Below are positions 1 through 6,776 of a stretch of DNA of 28,035 nt, piece by piece. The stretch is from Candidatus Hydrogenedentota bacterium (GTDB taxonomy: Bacteria; Hydrogenedentota; Hydrogenedentia; Hydrogenedentales; CAITNO01): the NCBI GenBank assembly GCA_903822375.1, contig CAIJOU010000131.1, positions 1-28,035 on the forward strand. The letters run 5' to 3'. Position 1 is the first letter of the stretch. Each line of letters opens with the position of its first letter. The notes beneath the pieces were generated by a model. It ran no database searches. It saw nothing but the letters and a program-made list of their open reading frames with translations, and had not been told where the DNA came from. The translations under genes and the position numbers were made by a program.

Positions 1-173
1 CATGACAAGAAACGGCTATGTCTTCATATTCCATGCGAAAATGATGGCGGTATGAGAACGTTGGGGTTTTTCAACAGGTCCCCAGTCCCCCAGCGGCTTC
101 CATACCTCCCATTCTTTCCCGCTTTCCCTTCCCCGCCGCGACCCGGTATCATTCCTCCCAAGGAGTCCATGCC

Positions 174-734
174 ATGCCCGAATCAAATCCCTGGAAGACG
201 CTGCACAGCCGCGTCGTCTACACCAACCCGTGGATCACCGTTCGCGAAGACCAAGTCATCCGCCCCGACGGAGCACCCGGCATCTATGGCGTGGTGGAAA
301 CGCGCATCGCCACCGGCGTGCTTGCGCTCACGCCCGACATGCAGCTCGTCCTCGTCGGCCAGTACCGCTACACGATGCAGGAATACTCATGGGAGATTAT
401 CGAGGGCGGCACCGACCCCGGTGAATCCGCGCTCGCGGCCATTCAGCGCGAACTGCGCGAAGAGGCGGGCCTGACGGCGGACCGCTGGGAGCCCATCGGC
501 GGCGAGGTCCACATGAGCAACTGCCATTCCTCCGAGCGGGGCCGCCTGTTTGTGGCCACGGGCTTGCACGAGGTGGAGGCGGAGCCCGAAGGCACGGAGG
601 TGCTCTCCCTGCGCCGGGTGCCCTTTGACGAGGCCGTGCGCATGGTCACGGCCGGCGAGATTCGCGACGCCTTCAGCATCATGGGCATCCTCCTGCTCGA
701 CCGCCTGCTGCGCGAGGGAAAGCAGTTCACGTGA
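174..734 (+). CDS. Nudix hydrolase, ADP-ribose pyrophosphatase-like
   Basis: 186 residues. A complete Nudix box G-x5-E-x7-RE-x2-EE-x-G-L is visible at residues 78-100 (G78, E84, R92, E93, E96, E97, G99), preceded by QYRY at about 63-66 and WEIIEGG at 73-79. The QYR strand before the box is typical of the ADP-ribose/NDP-sugar pyrophosphatase branch, which hydrolyses nucleoside diphosphate derivatives in the cytoplasm with Mg2+. The start at 174 is chosen because AAGGAG lies at 160-165, eight bases upstream; an ATG at 169 is out of frame. The stop TGA (732-734) overlaps the GTG start of the next gene at 731, so the two are probably translationally coupled. Exact substrate cannot be decided from sequence; family assignment is secure. 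Confidence 0.93.
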   Translation: MPESNPWKTLHSRVVYTNPWITVREDQVIRPDGAPGIYGVVETRIATGVLALTPDMQLVLVGQYRYTMQEYSWEIIEGGTDPGESALAAIQRELREEAGLTADRWEPIGGEVHMSNCHSSERGRLFVATGLHEVEAEPEGTEVLSLRRVPFDEAVRMVTAGEIRDAFSIMGILLLDRLLREGKQFT

Positions 735-1417
735 GCAGGGCATCCCATTCGAAACGGCTTGCGGCGACGCTGCACGACTTCTATGACCGCATGTCCGCCC
801 ATTACGGGCCCACCCACTGGTGGCCCGGCGACACGGACTTCGAAATCGCCATCGGCGCCATCCTCACCCAGAACACCGCCTGGACCAACGTTGAAAAGGC
901 CATCGTCAACCTGAAGGCGGCGGAACTGTTGTCGCCCCGGGCGATGCTGGCCTCCGCCGGTGAAACGCTGGAAACGGCGCTGCGGCCCTCGGGCTATTTC
1001 CGGCAAAAGGCGAAGCGCGTGCGCCTGTTCTGCGAGCATCTCATCACGCACTATGGCGGTTCGCTCCAGCGCATGTCCGTGCGGCCCCTTCCGGAGCTGC
1101 GCGAAGAACTACTCGCGCTCCACGGGATCGGCCCCGAGACCGCGGATGATATTCTGCTCTACGCCTGCAATAAGCCGGTCTTCGTGGTCGATGCCTACAC
1201 CCGCCGCATCCTCTCCCGCCACGGTCTGGTGGAGCCGAATATCGGCTACGAGCCGCTCCGCTCCCTGCTCGAAACCCACGTTCCATCCGACCTCCACACC
1301 TACCGTGAGTGTCACGGGCTGATCGTGTGGACCGGCAAGGACTTCTGCCGCACCCATCCCCGCTGCGAGGGCTGTCCCCTCGCGCCCACCCTGCGCCGCG
1401 GCCAGCCCGTTGGCTGA
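731..1417 (+). CDS. Endonuclease III-superfamily DNA glycosylase (HhH-GPD), MagIII-like
   Basis: 228 residues starting at GTG 731 inside the stop of the Nudix gene. The N-terminal part carries AIGAILTQNTAW, the helical glycosylase core, followed by the helix-hairpin-helix LHGIGPETADDIL and the catalytic aspartate region VFVVDAYTRR. In Nth the hairpin has a lysine (GVGRKTA) that forms the Schiff base; here that position is Glu, which suggests a monofunctional base-excision glycosylase of the MagIII/alkylpurine type rather than a bifunctional lyase. C-terminal cysteines are spaced C-x11-C-x5-C-x2-C, unlike the Nth pattern C-x6-C-x2-C-x5-C, and no cysteine follows the last one, so the iron-sulfur cluster, if present, is ligated differently. 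Pairing with a Nudix enzyme fits nucleotide-pool and DNA damage repair, but that link is inference. Confidence 0.88.
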   Translation: MSRASHSKRLAATLHDFYDRMSAHYGPTHWWPGDTDFEIAIGAILTQNTAWTNVEKAIVNLKAAELLSPRAMLASAGETLETALRPSGYFRQKAKRVRLFCEHLITHYGGSLQRMSVRPLPELREELLALHGIGPETADDILLYACNKPVFVVDAYTRRILSRHGLVEPNIGYEPLRSLLETHVPSDLHTYRECHGLIVWTGKDFCRTHPRCEGCPLAPTLRRGQPVG

Positions 1418-1447
1418 CCGGCAGACGACGTGGCTCTGAGTGTCTTC

Positions 1448-1544
1448 CTTCCCCGGAGGGGAAGAATACGAATAGCCGGAGGTGACCAACGGGAACCTCC
1501 GGAAAGGTTTCGTGATGAAGCATGTCAACCCTGAAATGGGTTGA
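1448..1544 (-). repeat. Three-hairpin dispersed repeat, left copy
   Basis: Read on the minus strand this copy has three hairpins in order: TCAACCC/GGGTTGA (1538-1544 with 1525-1531), CCGGAGGT/ACCTCCGG (1495-1502 with 1476-1483), then CTTCCCC/GGGGAAG (1458-1464 with 1448-1454). The linker GGCTATTCGTATTC separates hairpins two and three. The same order and linker occur in the copy at 1583-1671 on the plus strand, so the two units face away from each other. Repeats with this CCGGAGGT...ACCTCCGGCTATTC core are, as I recall, dispersed in many environmental bacterial genomes; a REP/RAYT-like origin is inference. Confidence 0.8.
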
Positions 1545-1582
1545 ATGTGAAGGGTCCGCGGTCATGCACGAGGGGCTCCAGA

Positions 1583-1671
1583 TTCAACCCACTGCGGGGT
1601 TGAAGACATGGCCGATGGCCTTCTTTCCGGAGGTTTCACCTCCGGCTATTCGCATTGGTCCCTGCGGGACC
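1583..1671 (+). repeat. Three-hairpin dispersed repeat, right copy
   Basis: Three hairpins in order: TTCAACCC/GGGTTGAA (1583-1590 with 1597-1604), CCGGAGGT/ACCTCCGG (1627-1634 with 1638-1645), and GGTCCC/GGGACC (1657-1662 with 1666-1671). The linker GGCTATTCGCATT between the last two matches the left copy. The terminal hairpin differs in sequence from the left copy yet keeps full pairing, which is compensatory change. No transposase gene is adjacent. Confidence 0.8.
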
Positions 1672-1965
1672 TGCGTTGAGAATATCGACGCGGACTTGAA
1701 TGACTAATCATGCTCCAAAGGCTCCTGCGTCTGCATGGTTTCAGGACCAATCGAATGTTCATGTGGACTGGATTCTTGCTTCCGGTCAGCCTCAGGGATG
1801 GCAAGGCTGCGCTTGTCGAGTCTGACGATGGAACGGAAGTCGTGCGATAGCCGGACGTATTTCCGGCGAACAGAAAGTCGAAAACGTTCTTGTGTCTCGC
1901 AAACCCTTGTGGCAGACTTACGCGAGTACAACCGTCAAACACAGGCAATTCAGGACATCTTCACC

Positions 1966-3201
1966 ATGCCAACCAAAGAAGACATTGCCATCATCAGGGA
2001 ACTGGCCGCACGTGTGGCCGACATTGCCGCGCTTCCGGTGCAGGAGGAGAAGCGGGCGCTGTGGCGCAGGCTGAACGCGCTCCATCCGGCGCGGCCCATG
2101 GTCATGATGGACCAGGTCTGCTGGAACGAGTTGAACACCTGCGAAGAACTGGCCCTGCGCTGCACGGCCCCCGAGTGCCGCACCTACGAGGACCAACTCC
2201 GGCGCACGCTGTATCAATGGGACCATTTCCGCGTGGACATGGTGGTGGAGCCGTTTGTGGCGATCCCAAAGGCCATCCACAACACAGGGTTCGGCGTGGA
2301 CGTGCAGGAGGAAACCGTGGCGACCTCCTCCACCGACGGAATCCTGGGCCACAAGTTCTTCAACCAGTTCACGACCGAAGACGACCTGCGGAAGATTCGC
2401 ACGCCCCGCATCACCCATGACCCCGCCGAGACCGACCGCCGCATGGCGGTGGCGCACGAACTTTTCGACGGCCTGCTGGAAGCGCGACCCACGGGAATGG
2501 ACCCCTATCTGTCCCTGTGGGACCCCATCAGCACCTGGATGGGCGTGCAGAACGCGCTCTATACCCTGGTGGAGCAGCCGGACCTCATGCACGGGCTGGT
2601 GGGCCGCATGACGGACGGGTACATGGCCATGCTGGACCAGTTGGAGGAGCAGGGACTGCTGTGCGGGCAGCAAAGCCTGATCCACTGCACGGGGGCCTAC
2701 ACCGACGAACTTCCGGCCCCCGGCTACGATCCGGAACGGCCGCGCACGAAAGACCTGTGGATGTTCGGCCTTGCGCAGATGTTCTCCACCGTTTCCCCGC
2801 AGATGTTCAAGGAATTCGAGGTGGACTACGCCAGCCGCATCTGCGCGCGCTTCGGCTTGGTCTACTACGGCTGCTGCGATCCCCTGGACGGGAAGATGAA
2901 CGAAGTGCGCATGATTCCAAACGTCCGGAAGATCTCCATGAGCCCCTGGGTCAATGAGGAACGCGGCGCCGAAGAGATTGGGCGCGACTACGTCTACTCC
3001 CGTAAACCCAATCCGGCACTGCTCGCCATGAGCGACTTCGATCCCGAACTGGTGCGCGCCGACCTGCGGACGACCCGGAAGGTCTGTGAGAAGTACAACT
3101 GCCCCCTGGAGCTGATTCTGAAGGACATCAGCACCGTGCGCTACCAGCCGGAACGCCTCTCTCAATGGGCCCGCGTCGCCATGGAGGTAATTGAGGGCTG
3201 A
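1966..3201 (+). CDS. Uroporphyrinogen decarboxylase-family (URO-D-like) protein
   Basis: 411 residues from ATG 1966. The open frame extends back to 1735, but the upstream residues are Ser/Cys/Arg-rich and unlike a URO-D start, whereas MPTKEDIAIIRELAARVA is a normal amphipathic beginning; the ribosome site before 1966 is weak. The chain has the TIM-barrel character of the URO-D/MtaA/CmuA superfamily, with WDPISTWMGVQNALY in the middle, LIHCTGAY, then VYYGCCDPLDGKM and ISMSPWVN toward the C-terminus. It lacks the HemE signature RPPVWxMRQAGR, so it is probably not the haem enzyme. Relatives are cobamide-dependent methyltransferase components or uncharacterised proteins common in PVC-type genomes; the cysteine pair in GCCDP could bind metal. 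No corrinoid protein gene is adjacent, so substrate is unknown. Confidence 0.82.
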   Translation: MPTKEDIAIIRELAARVADIAALPVQEEKRALWRRLNALHPARPMVMMDQVCWNELNTCEELALRCTAPECRTYEDQLRRTLYQWDHFRVDMVVEPFVAIPKAIHNTGFGVDVQEETVATSSTDGILGHKFFNQFTTEDDLRKIRTPRITHDPAETDRRMAVAHELFDGLLEARPTGMDPYLSLWDPISTWMGVQNALYTLVEQPDLMHGLVGRMTDGYMAMLDQLEEQGLLCGQQSLIHCTGAYTDELPAPGYDPERPRTKDLWMFGLAQMFSTVSPQMFKEFEVDYASRICARFGLVYYGCCDPLDGKMNEVRMIPNVRKISMSPWVNEERGAEEIGRDYVYSRKPNPALLAMSDFDPELVRADLRTTRKVCEKYNCPLELILKDISTVRYQPERLSQWARVAMEVIEG

Positions 3202-3235
3202 ACGGGGGGCAAGGCGAAAAGGGAGATTCGCGCGC

Positions 3236-4291
3236 TCAGTTCCCGCCGCGGTGTAGAAGCCGCGCCACAAAAGCCTTTACCCGCGTGAAAACGCCGTGTC
3301 TGAAAACACGGGCAAGGGTGCGCGGAACAGACATCACAAACGCCTTCGCCCGGGCGAAAGCGCCGGGATGTTCCCCCTTGCCTGGACCCGCGGCGTATGG
3401 ACTCTCGGCAGCCATTGGGGGAACCGGAACCGGGGCGCCCTCTTCCCGCGCCTTATAGAGCCTGTACAGGTTCAGCAGCGCGTCGTGAAACTCGCGGGCG
3501 GTCGAAAACCGCGCTTCAGGGTTGCGGGCCAGGGCCTTGACGAGAAACAGGTCCGCTTCCTGGGGCAAATCGGGTCGGAAATCCGTGATTCTCTGGCCCG
3601 GCAGGGGGGTGCGCCCTGTAAGCATCTCGAAGAACATGACCCCCAGCGAGTACAGGTCGGCGCGGTGGTCCACGTTTGCCGCGTTCAACTCCTGCTCCGG
3701 CGCCATGTACTTCAGCTTGCCCAGATTCGCGCCCACGGCCGTCAGATTCTTGAACTGGTCGTCCAGCTTGGCAAGGCCGAAATCGAACACCCGGATGGAC
3801 CCGTCCGGAAGCACCATGATGTTCTCGGGCGACAGGTCGCGGTGGGTCGTGATCCGGTGGGCATGGTCCAGCGCGCTGGCCACCAGGCAAAGCACCCGCA
3901 CCGTCGGCCCGAATTCGAGCCGCTGCCGCTGCTGCAGCCAGCGCCGCAGGCTCTTGCCCGGCAGGTATTCCATCGTGTAGAACAGCGTGTTCTCCCACTT
4001 CTGCGCATCGTAAATCTTCACGATTCCGGGGTGGTTAAGCTGGCGGGCGAGTTTTACCTCGCGCACAAACCGCGCAATCGCCTGACGGCTCGTGCCGTAT
4101 TTGCTGTGAAGCGTCTTGAGCGCGACGTCCTGGCCCGTGCTGCGGTCAAGCACCAGGTACACCTCTCCCATTCCGCCCTTGCCGATAATGCCGCGGATTT
4201 CATACCGGTCAGCCACCATCGAACCCGGCTCAAACCGTGATATGGAAGGCGTCCGCTCCAAGGACAAAAATACCCCGTTTAGTGAGAACAA
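3236..4291 (-). CDS. Serine/threonine protein kinase (Hanks type)
   Basis: Up to 351 residues. A full kinase domain is visible at about residues 30-280: glycine loop GKGGMGEVY, VALK with K59, E78 in the C-helix, HRDLSPEN with D152, DFG at 170-172, and APE at 197-199. The HRDLSPEN loop has Ser where most kinases have Lys. The tail after 285 is Pro/Ala-rich and ends in two basic amphipathic stretches (RAKAFV... and RVKAFVARLL) with no transmembrane helix and no sensor domain. The start is uncertain: 4291 is TTG and lies only a few bases after the predicted transcription start; other starts are TTG 4267, TTG 4261 and ATG 4219. FEPGSMVADRYEI just before the domain resembles the usual pre-kinase segment, favouring a start upstream of 4219. 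The stop falls within the 34 bases after the convergent URO-D gene. Confidence 0.9.
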   Translation of the reverse strand: MFSLNGVFLSLERTPSISRFEPGSMVADRYEIRGIIGKGGMGEVYLVLDRSTGQDVALKTLHSKYGTSRQAIARFVREVKLARQLNHPGIVKIYDAQKWENTLFYTMEYLPGKSLRRWLQQRQRLEFGPTVRVLCLVASALDHAHRITTHRDLSPENIMVLPDGSIRVFDFGLAKLDDQFKNLTAVGANLGKLKYMAPEQELNAANVDHRADLYSLGVMFFEMLTGRTPLPGQRITDFRPDLPQEADLFLVKALARNPEARFSTAREFHDALLNLYRLYKAREEGAPVPVPPMAAESPYAAGPGKGEHPGAFARAKAFVMSVPRTLARVFRHGVFTRVKAFVARLLHRGGN

Positions 4292-4302
4292 TGCTCAATC
4301 GC

Positions 4303-4332
4303 ACTATATACTTAGCTTGACCATGGGTTCAA
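4303..4332 (-). promoter_or_regulatory. Candidate sigma70 promoter for the kinase
   Basis: On the minus strand TTGAAC (4332-4327) is followed after 18 bases by TATAGT (4308-4303), or after 16 bases by TATATA (4310-4305). A transcript would begin near 4296, almost at the TTG 4291 codon, so either translation is near-leaderless or it starts further in. Confidence 0.45.
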
Positions 4333-4453
4333 GGACGCCAATCTCACCCGATCGAAGCCGACCGAACTCATGGTCCGGCAGATGCGGGAGGAGCACCCCC
4401 TGCCGCTCAGGGAACTCAAGTTGCAGCCGTCCCCTGGTCTAGCCCCCGCCTAA
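4316..4453 (+). pseudogene. Possible 3' coding remnant (46 codons)
   Basis: Between the kinase promoter region and the glycoside hydrolase stop, a plus-strand frame beginning right after an in-frame TAG and ending at TAA 4451-4453 reads with protein-like composition, including FKDANLTRSKPTELMVRQ and REEHPLPLRELKLQPS. It has no start codon or ribosome site of its own. It may be the tail of a gene destroyed by rearrangement. No family recognised; composition alone is the evidence. Confidence 0.2.
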
Positions 4454-5865
4454 TGGTTCTTGCCGGACCCGGCATGGAGTTCCCACACCCGCCGGTTCAC
4501 CCGGGTGAACCGGTCCGCCAGCGTCTGGTAGGGTTCATCCTCGTCGTTGACGAGGCCGTAGTTTCCATTTTCTCCGTCAAAGCGCCCGCCTTTGGGCTCG
4601 TCCACGAATTCAAACCAGTGATAGCCGACGAACCAGGGCTGGGACATCCACGTGACGGCGCAGTGCTCAAACTTGTCGGCCCGGTCCTGCTGGGTGGCCA
4701 CGTTCGGCTGCATCAGCCAGCCGGGGGGAAAGCTGTTGGGCATGCCGCTGTCCATGCCGCGGAAGCCGAACTCGGTGACCATCAGCGGTTTCTGGGACAG
4801 TTCATGAAACCCCTGGAAGGACAGTACATCCGGAAAACGCATCGAATTGATTGAACTCAGCCGCAACAGCGCATTGCCGACCGGGCCAATCTCGTAATAG
4901 TTGATGGTGACCACGTCGCAGTATTCGCCGCAGGCCTGAACCACCGGCTTGGGCACCAGCGCCCATACAAAACGGCAGCCAAGGATGAGGTGGTCCTTGT
5001 CTTTCGACCGAATACCCTCGGCGGCGGCCTTGAAGTACTGGCGCGCCGCAAGCTGCACGAAGGCCTCACGGTCCGCCTGCGCCTTGGCGGGTTGGATGGC
5101 CGTCATCCCTTTCAGCCGCCCCAAGTCGGTCCAGTCGGCCAGTTTCACATTCCAAACGGAGCAAAACTGCTCCACCGTCCCATAACGTTCCTTGAAGAAT
5201 TCCACGAGCCGCTGTTTGCCCGGCGTGTCGGGCTCCATGGCCATGTATCCCGGAAACAGGCTCGGCAGCCTCCGCCAGTCGTAGGCCCACGGCAGTTCGT
5301 TGTCCAGGTAATAGCCGATCAGCCAGGGGTCATTCAGGTAGGCGTCGACCGCCGCCCCGCGCTGGCGAATGTCCTCATACACCTTCGGGTCGAAGAAATC
5401 GGGCACATGCCCCCTGCCCCACAGTCCCGAACCCACCGACAGTTCCACCGTGTGCGGCACGGACCCGCGCAAATGCGCGCTGCTCCAGTCGCCCAGTGTG
5501 TTCAGCCCCCATTCCCGGAAGTGGTCCCGCGTTGTGGCGGTCCACTGTTCCACCGAACCCCGTTTCTTCAGCACGTTCTCGCGGTAGGGCTGCCGGTTCG
5601 TGCCGCGCTCAATGTCGCCCTCTGGATTGACGTTGCACACGCCCAAAGACAGGAATGCGCCGCCGTCCGGCGTCACCAGCCACCAGCGCTCCCCGTCGTG
5701 GTGCGTGCGAAAGCACTTGCCCGGACCGAAATTCCTGTCCTTCAGCCCGCCGTACTGGTCAAAGGCGGGCGCTTCCTGGCCGTGGGCGGTTGAAACAGAA
5801 GACATCCACAGACTGAAGACCAGGGCCAAGACCGTAATGAAATGACGCCCCGCCCGCTCCGTCAC
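4450..5865 (-). CDS. Secreted clan GH-A glycoside hydrolase, agarase/GH42-50-like
   Basis: 471 residues from GTG 5865. The frame remains open to 6045, but those 60 codons run through palindromic repeats. GTG 5865 gives a basic n-region (TERAGR), a hydrophobic core (FITVLALVFSLWM) and a plausible cleavage after STAHG, i.e. a secreted protein. The mature part starts with WWLVTPDGGAFLSLGVCNVN, found in agarase-like enzymes. IGYYLDNELPW supplies the likely acid/base Glu (E190 in this numbering) and PLMVTEFGFRG the likely nucleophile (E365), as in retaining TIM-barrel GH42/GH50-type enzymes; GYHWFEFVDEP near the end fits the last strands. Substrate is probably a galactan or related polysaccharide, but that is inference. 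It lies upstream of the kinase on the same strand, 158 bases away. The start is uncertain because it sits within a repeat stem. Confidence 0.82.
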   Translation of the reverse strand: MTERAGRHFITVLALVFSLWMSSVSTAHGQEAPAFDQYGGLKDRNFGPGKCFRTHHDGERWWLVTPDGGAFLSLGVCNVNPEGDIERGTNRQPYRENVLKKRGSVEQWTATTRDHFREWGLNTLGDWSSAHLRGSVPHTVELSVGSGLWGRGHVPDFFDPKVYEDIRQRGAAVDAYLNDPWLIGYYLDNELPWAYDWRRLPSLFPGYMAMEPDTPGKQRLVEFFKERYGTVEQFCSVWNVKLADWTDLGRLKGMTAIQPAKAQADREAFVQLAARQYFKAAAEGIRSKDKDHLILGCRFVWALVPKPVVQACGEYCDVVTINYYEIGPVGNALLRLSSINSMRFPDVLSFQGFHELSQKPLMVTEFGFRGMDSGMPNSFPPGWLMQPNVATQQDRADKFEHCAVTWMSQPWFVGYHWFEFVDEPKGGRFDGENGNYGLVNDEDEPYQTLADRFTRVNRRVWELHAGSGKNH

Positions 5866-5882
5866 CCCCGCGAAGGCGGGGG
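5865..5882. repeat. GC hairpin repeat overlapping hydrolase start
   Basis: CCCCCGC (5865-5871) and GCGGGGG (5876-5882) form a 7-bp stem with a GAAG loop. It belongs to the common type of dispersed intergenic repeat with a CCCGCGAAGGCGGG core. The proposed GTG start of the minus-strand hydrolase (5865-5863) begins at the edge of this stem. Confidence 0.65.
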
Positions 5883-5908
5883 GCCAGGCGCTTCCCTTGC
5901 GTTGTTCT

Positions 5909-5960
5909 CGTTCCCAAGTTGCACTTGGGAACGCACGTGCCCGCGAAGTTGCACTTCGCG
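5909..5960. repeat. Tandem TGC-loop hairpins
   Basis: Two hairpins stand side by side with the same centre AGT-TGC-ACT. The first pairs CGTTCCCAAGT (5909-5919) with ACTTGGGAACG (5923-5933), an 11-bp perfect stem. The second pairs CGCGAAGT (5942-5949) with ACTTCGCG (5953-5960), an 8-bp perfect stem. Shared loop and different stems suggest one repeat family that diverged while keeping structure. Confidence 0.8.
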
Positions 5961-5964
5961 TCGC

Positions 5965-6017
5965 CGGGGCATGGCCGCGGCGAAGAAAAGCGGCGGTATG
6001 GCCGCGCGCACTCAAAA
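5965..6017 (+). repeat. REP-like repeat, copy A
   Basis: A 53-base segment beginning GGGGCATGGCCGCGGCG and containing AAAAGCGGCGG, ATGGCCGC and GCACTCAA. About 44 of 53 bases match the inverted copy at 20782-20834. A 16-base identical fragment, GCCGGGGCATGGCCGC, recurs at 25107-25122, and a diverged fragment at 26147. Confidence 0.75.
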
Positions 6018-6146
6018 AAGGCCCGCCCGCTCGTCTTTCAAGCATTCCCGTTTCCCTCGTTTTGCCGATACCCGTACGAACATGCCGGCACGGCGTCTGC
6101 GCATCTTGGACCCCGCGGCGGCGGGGAATGTGTCACTCCGCGCATA

Positions 6147-6174
6147 CTCCGGCATGCCGGAGCCCTGCTATACT
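6147..6174 (+). promoter_or_regulatory. Perfect palindrome plus -10-like box before DUF456 gene
   Basis: CTCCGGCATGCCGGAG (6147-6162) is a perfect 16-base palindrome. TATACT (6169-6174), a good -10 match, follows six bases later. There is no consensus -35; the palindrome occupies that place, so it could be an activator or repressor site. The leader to the ATG at 6241 would be about 60 bases. Functional meaning is inference. Confidence 0.4.
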
Positions 6175-6240
6175 TCAATTGCGCGACGCAGGACGGTCCG
6201 AACCGGATTGGGCGGGTGCCGTGTTCGCCGGAGGAATATC

Positions 6241-6753
6241 ATGTCTCTCGTTTTGGCCATCATCGGATGGACCTTCTTTACACTCGGCATCACGGCCGGA
6301 CTGGTTCTCGACCTCGTGGGACTCTTCGGCAACTGGGTCATTCTGGGCACGGCGACCGCGGCGTGGCTGTGCACGGGATTTCACCATTTCGGCGTCTGGA
6401 CGCTCATCTCCCTCACCGCGCTGGCCCTGCTGGGCGAAGCGCTCGAAATGATTGCGGCCGGGTACGGGGCAAAGAAGTTTGGCGGCGGCAAGGGGGCCAT
6501 GTTTGCGTCGCTGGTGGGCTGCATCGTCGGCGCCATCGTGGGCACGCCCTGGTTCCCCGTGGTCGGCACGCTCATGGGCGCCGTCGCGGGCGCCTTCGGC
6601 GGCGCGGCGCTGTATGAACTGCTCATCGTGAAGAAGACGACGGGCGCCTCGATCAAAACCGGCGTCGGCGCGGCCCTTGGCCGCATTGCCGGCGTCATCG
6701 CCAAAGTCGCCATCGGTCTGGCCATGCTGATGGTGCTGGCATTCAATTACTGA
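6241..6753 (+). CDS. DUF456 family membrane protein
   Basis: 170 residues from ATG 6241, with GGAGG at about 6229-6233. The protein has an N-terminal membrane hairpin (LVLAIIGWTFFTLGITAG, then LGLFGNWVILGTA-type segment), a loop, and a second half rich in Gly/Ala with repeats such as GAIVGTPWFPVVGTLMGAVAGAFGGA, ending in another hydrophobic helix. This matches DUF456, a small family of inner-membrane proteins with unknown function. The central acidic motif GEALEMIAAGYGAKKFGGGK is typical of the family. It ends 23 bases before the convergent stop of the next gene. Confidence 0.88.
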   Translation: MSLVLAIIGWTFFTLGITAGLVLDLVGLFGNWVILGTATAAWLCTGFHHFGVWTLISLTALALLGEALEMIAAGYGAKKFGGGKGAMFASLVGCIVGAIVGTPWFPVVGTLMGAVAGAFGGAALYELLIVKKTTGASIKTGVGAALGRIAGVIAKVAIGLAMLMVLAFNY

Positions 6754-6776
6754 GGTTTGCCCCGCGACCCACTTGC

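Larger units (their letters stand above)
1418..1965. other. Intergenic stretch with paired repeats and possible decayed coding remnant
   Basis: The first 250 bases hold two inverted copies of a hairpin repeat, annotated separately. From about 1700 to 1965 short peptide-like segments appear in different frames: one ending near 1850 reads GKAALVESDDGTEVVR, and another in a different frame just after reads SGEQKVENVLVSRKPLWQTY. This could be a frameshifted remnant of a lost gene, but nothing recognisable remains. No clear sigma70 promoter for the downstream gene was found. Confidence 0.3.
5866..6240. other. Divergent intergenic region filled with palindromic repeats
   Basis: This 375-base gap between the minus-strand hydrolase and the DUF456 gene contains the GC hairpin, two TGC-loop hairpins, a REP-like unit and, next to the DUF456 gene, a perfect 16-base palindrome with a -10-like box. 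All are listed separately. Open frames across the gap are repeat-derived and not credible genes. Confidence 0.7.

Noticed and set aside
1..173. Upstream gene fragment or promoter at the left edge
   Set aside because: No frame with recognisable protein and no convincing -35/-10 pair; nothing supported before the ribosome site at 160.
1735..1965. N-terminal extension of the URO-D-like protein
   Set aside because: The 77 extra residues are Ser/Arg/Cys-rich, unlike the family, and an ATG at 1966 begins a normal helix.
1918..3270. 450-codon antisense frame over the URO-D-like gene, and the similar 486-codon frame over pepA (8813-10273)
   Set aside because: Composition and lack of motifs mark both as shadows.
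5866..6240. Extension of the hydrolase frame back to 6045 and open frames across the gap
   Set aside because: The extra residues are translations of palindromic repeats and put the signal peptide 60 residues inside the protein.
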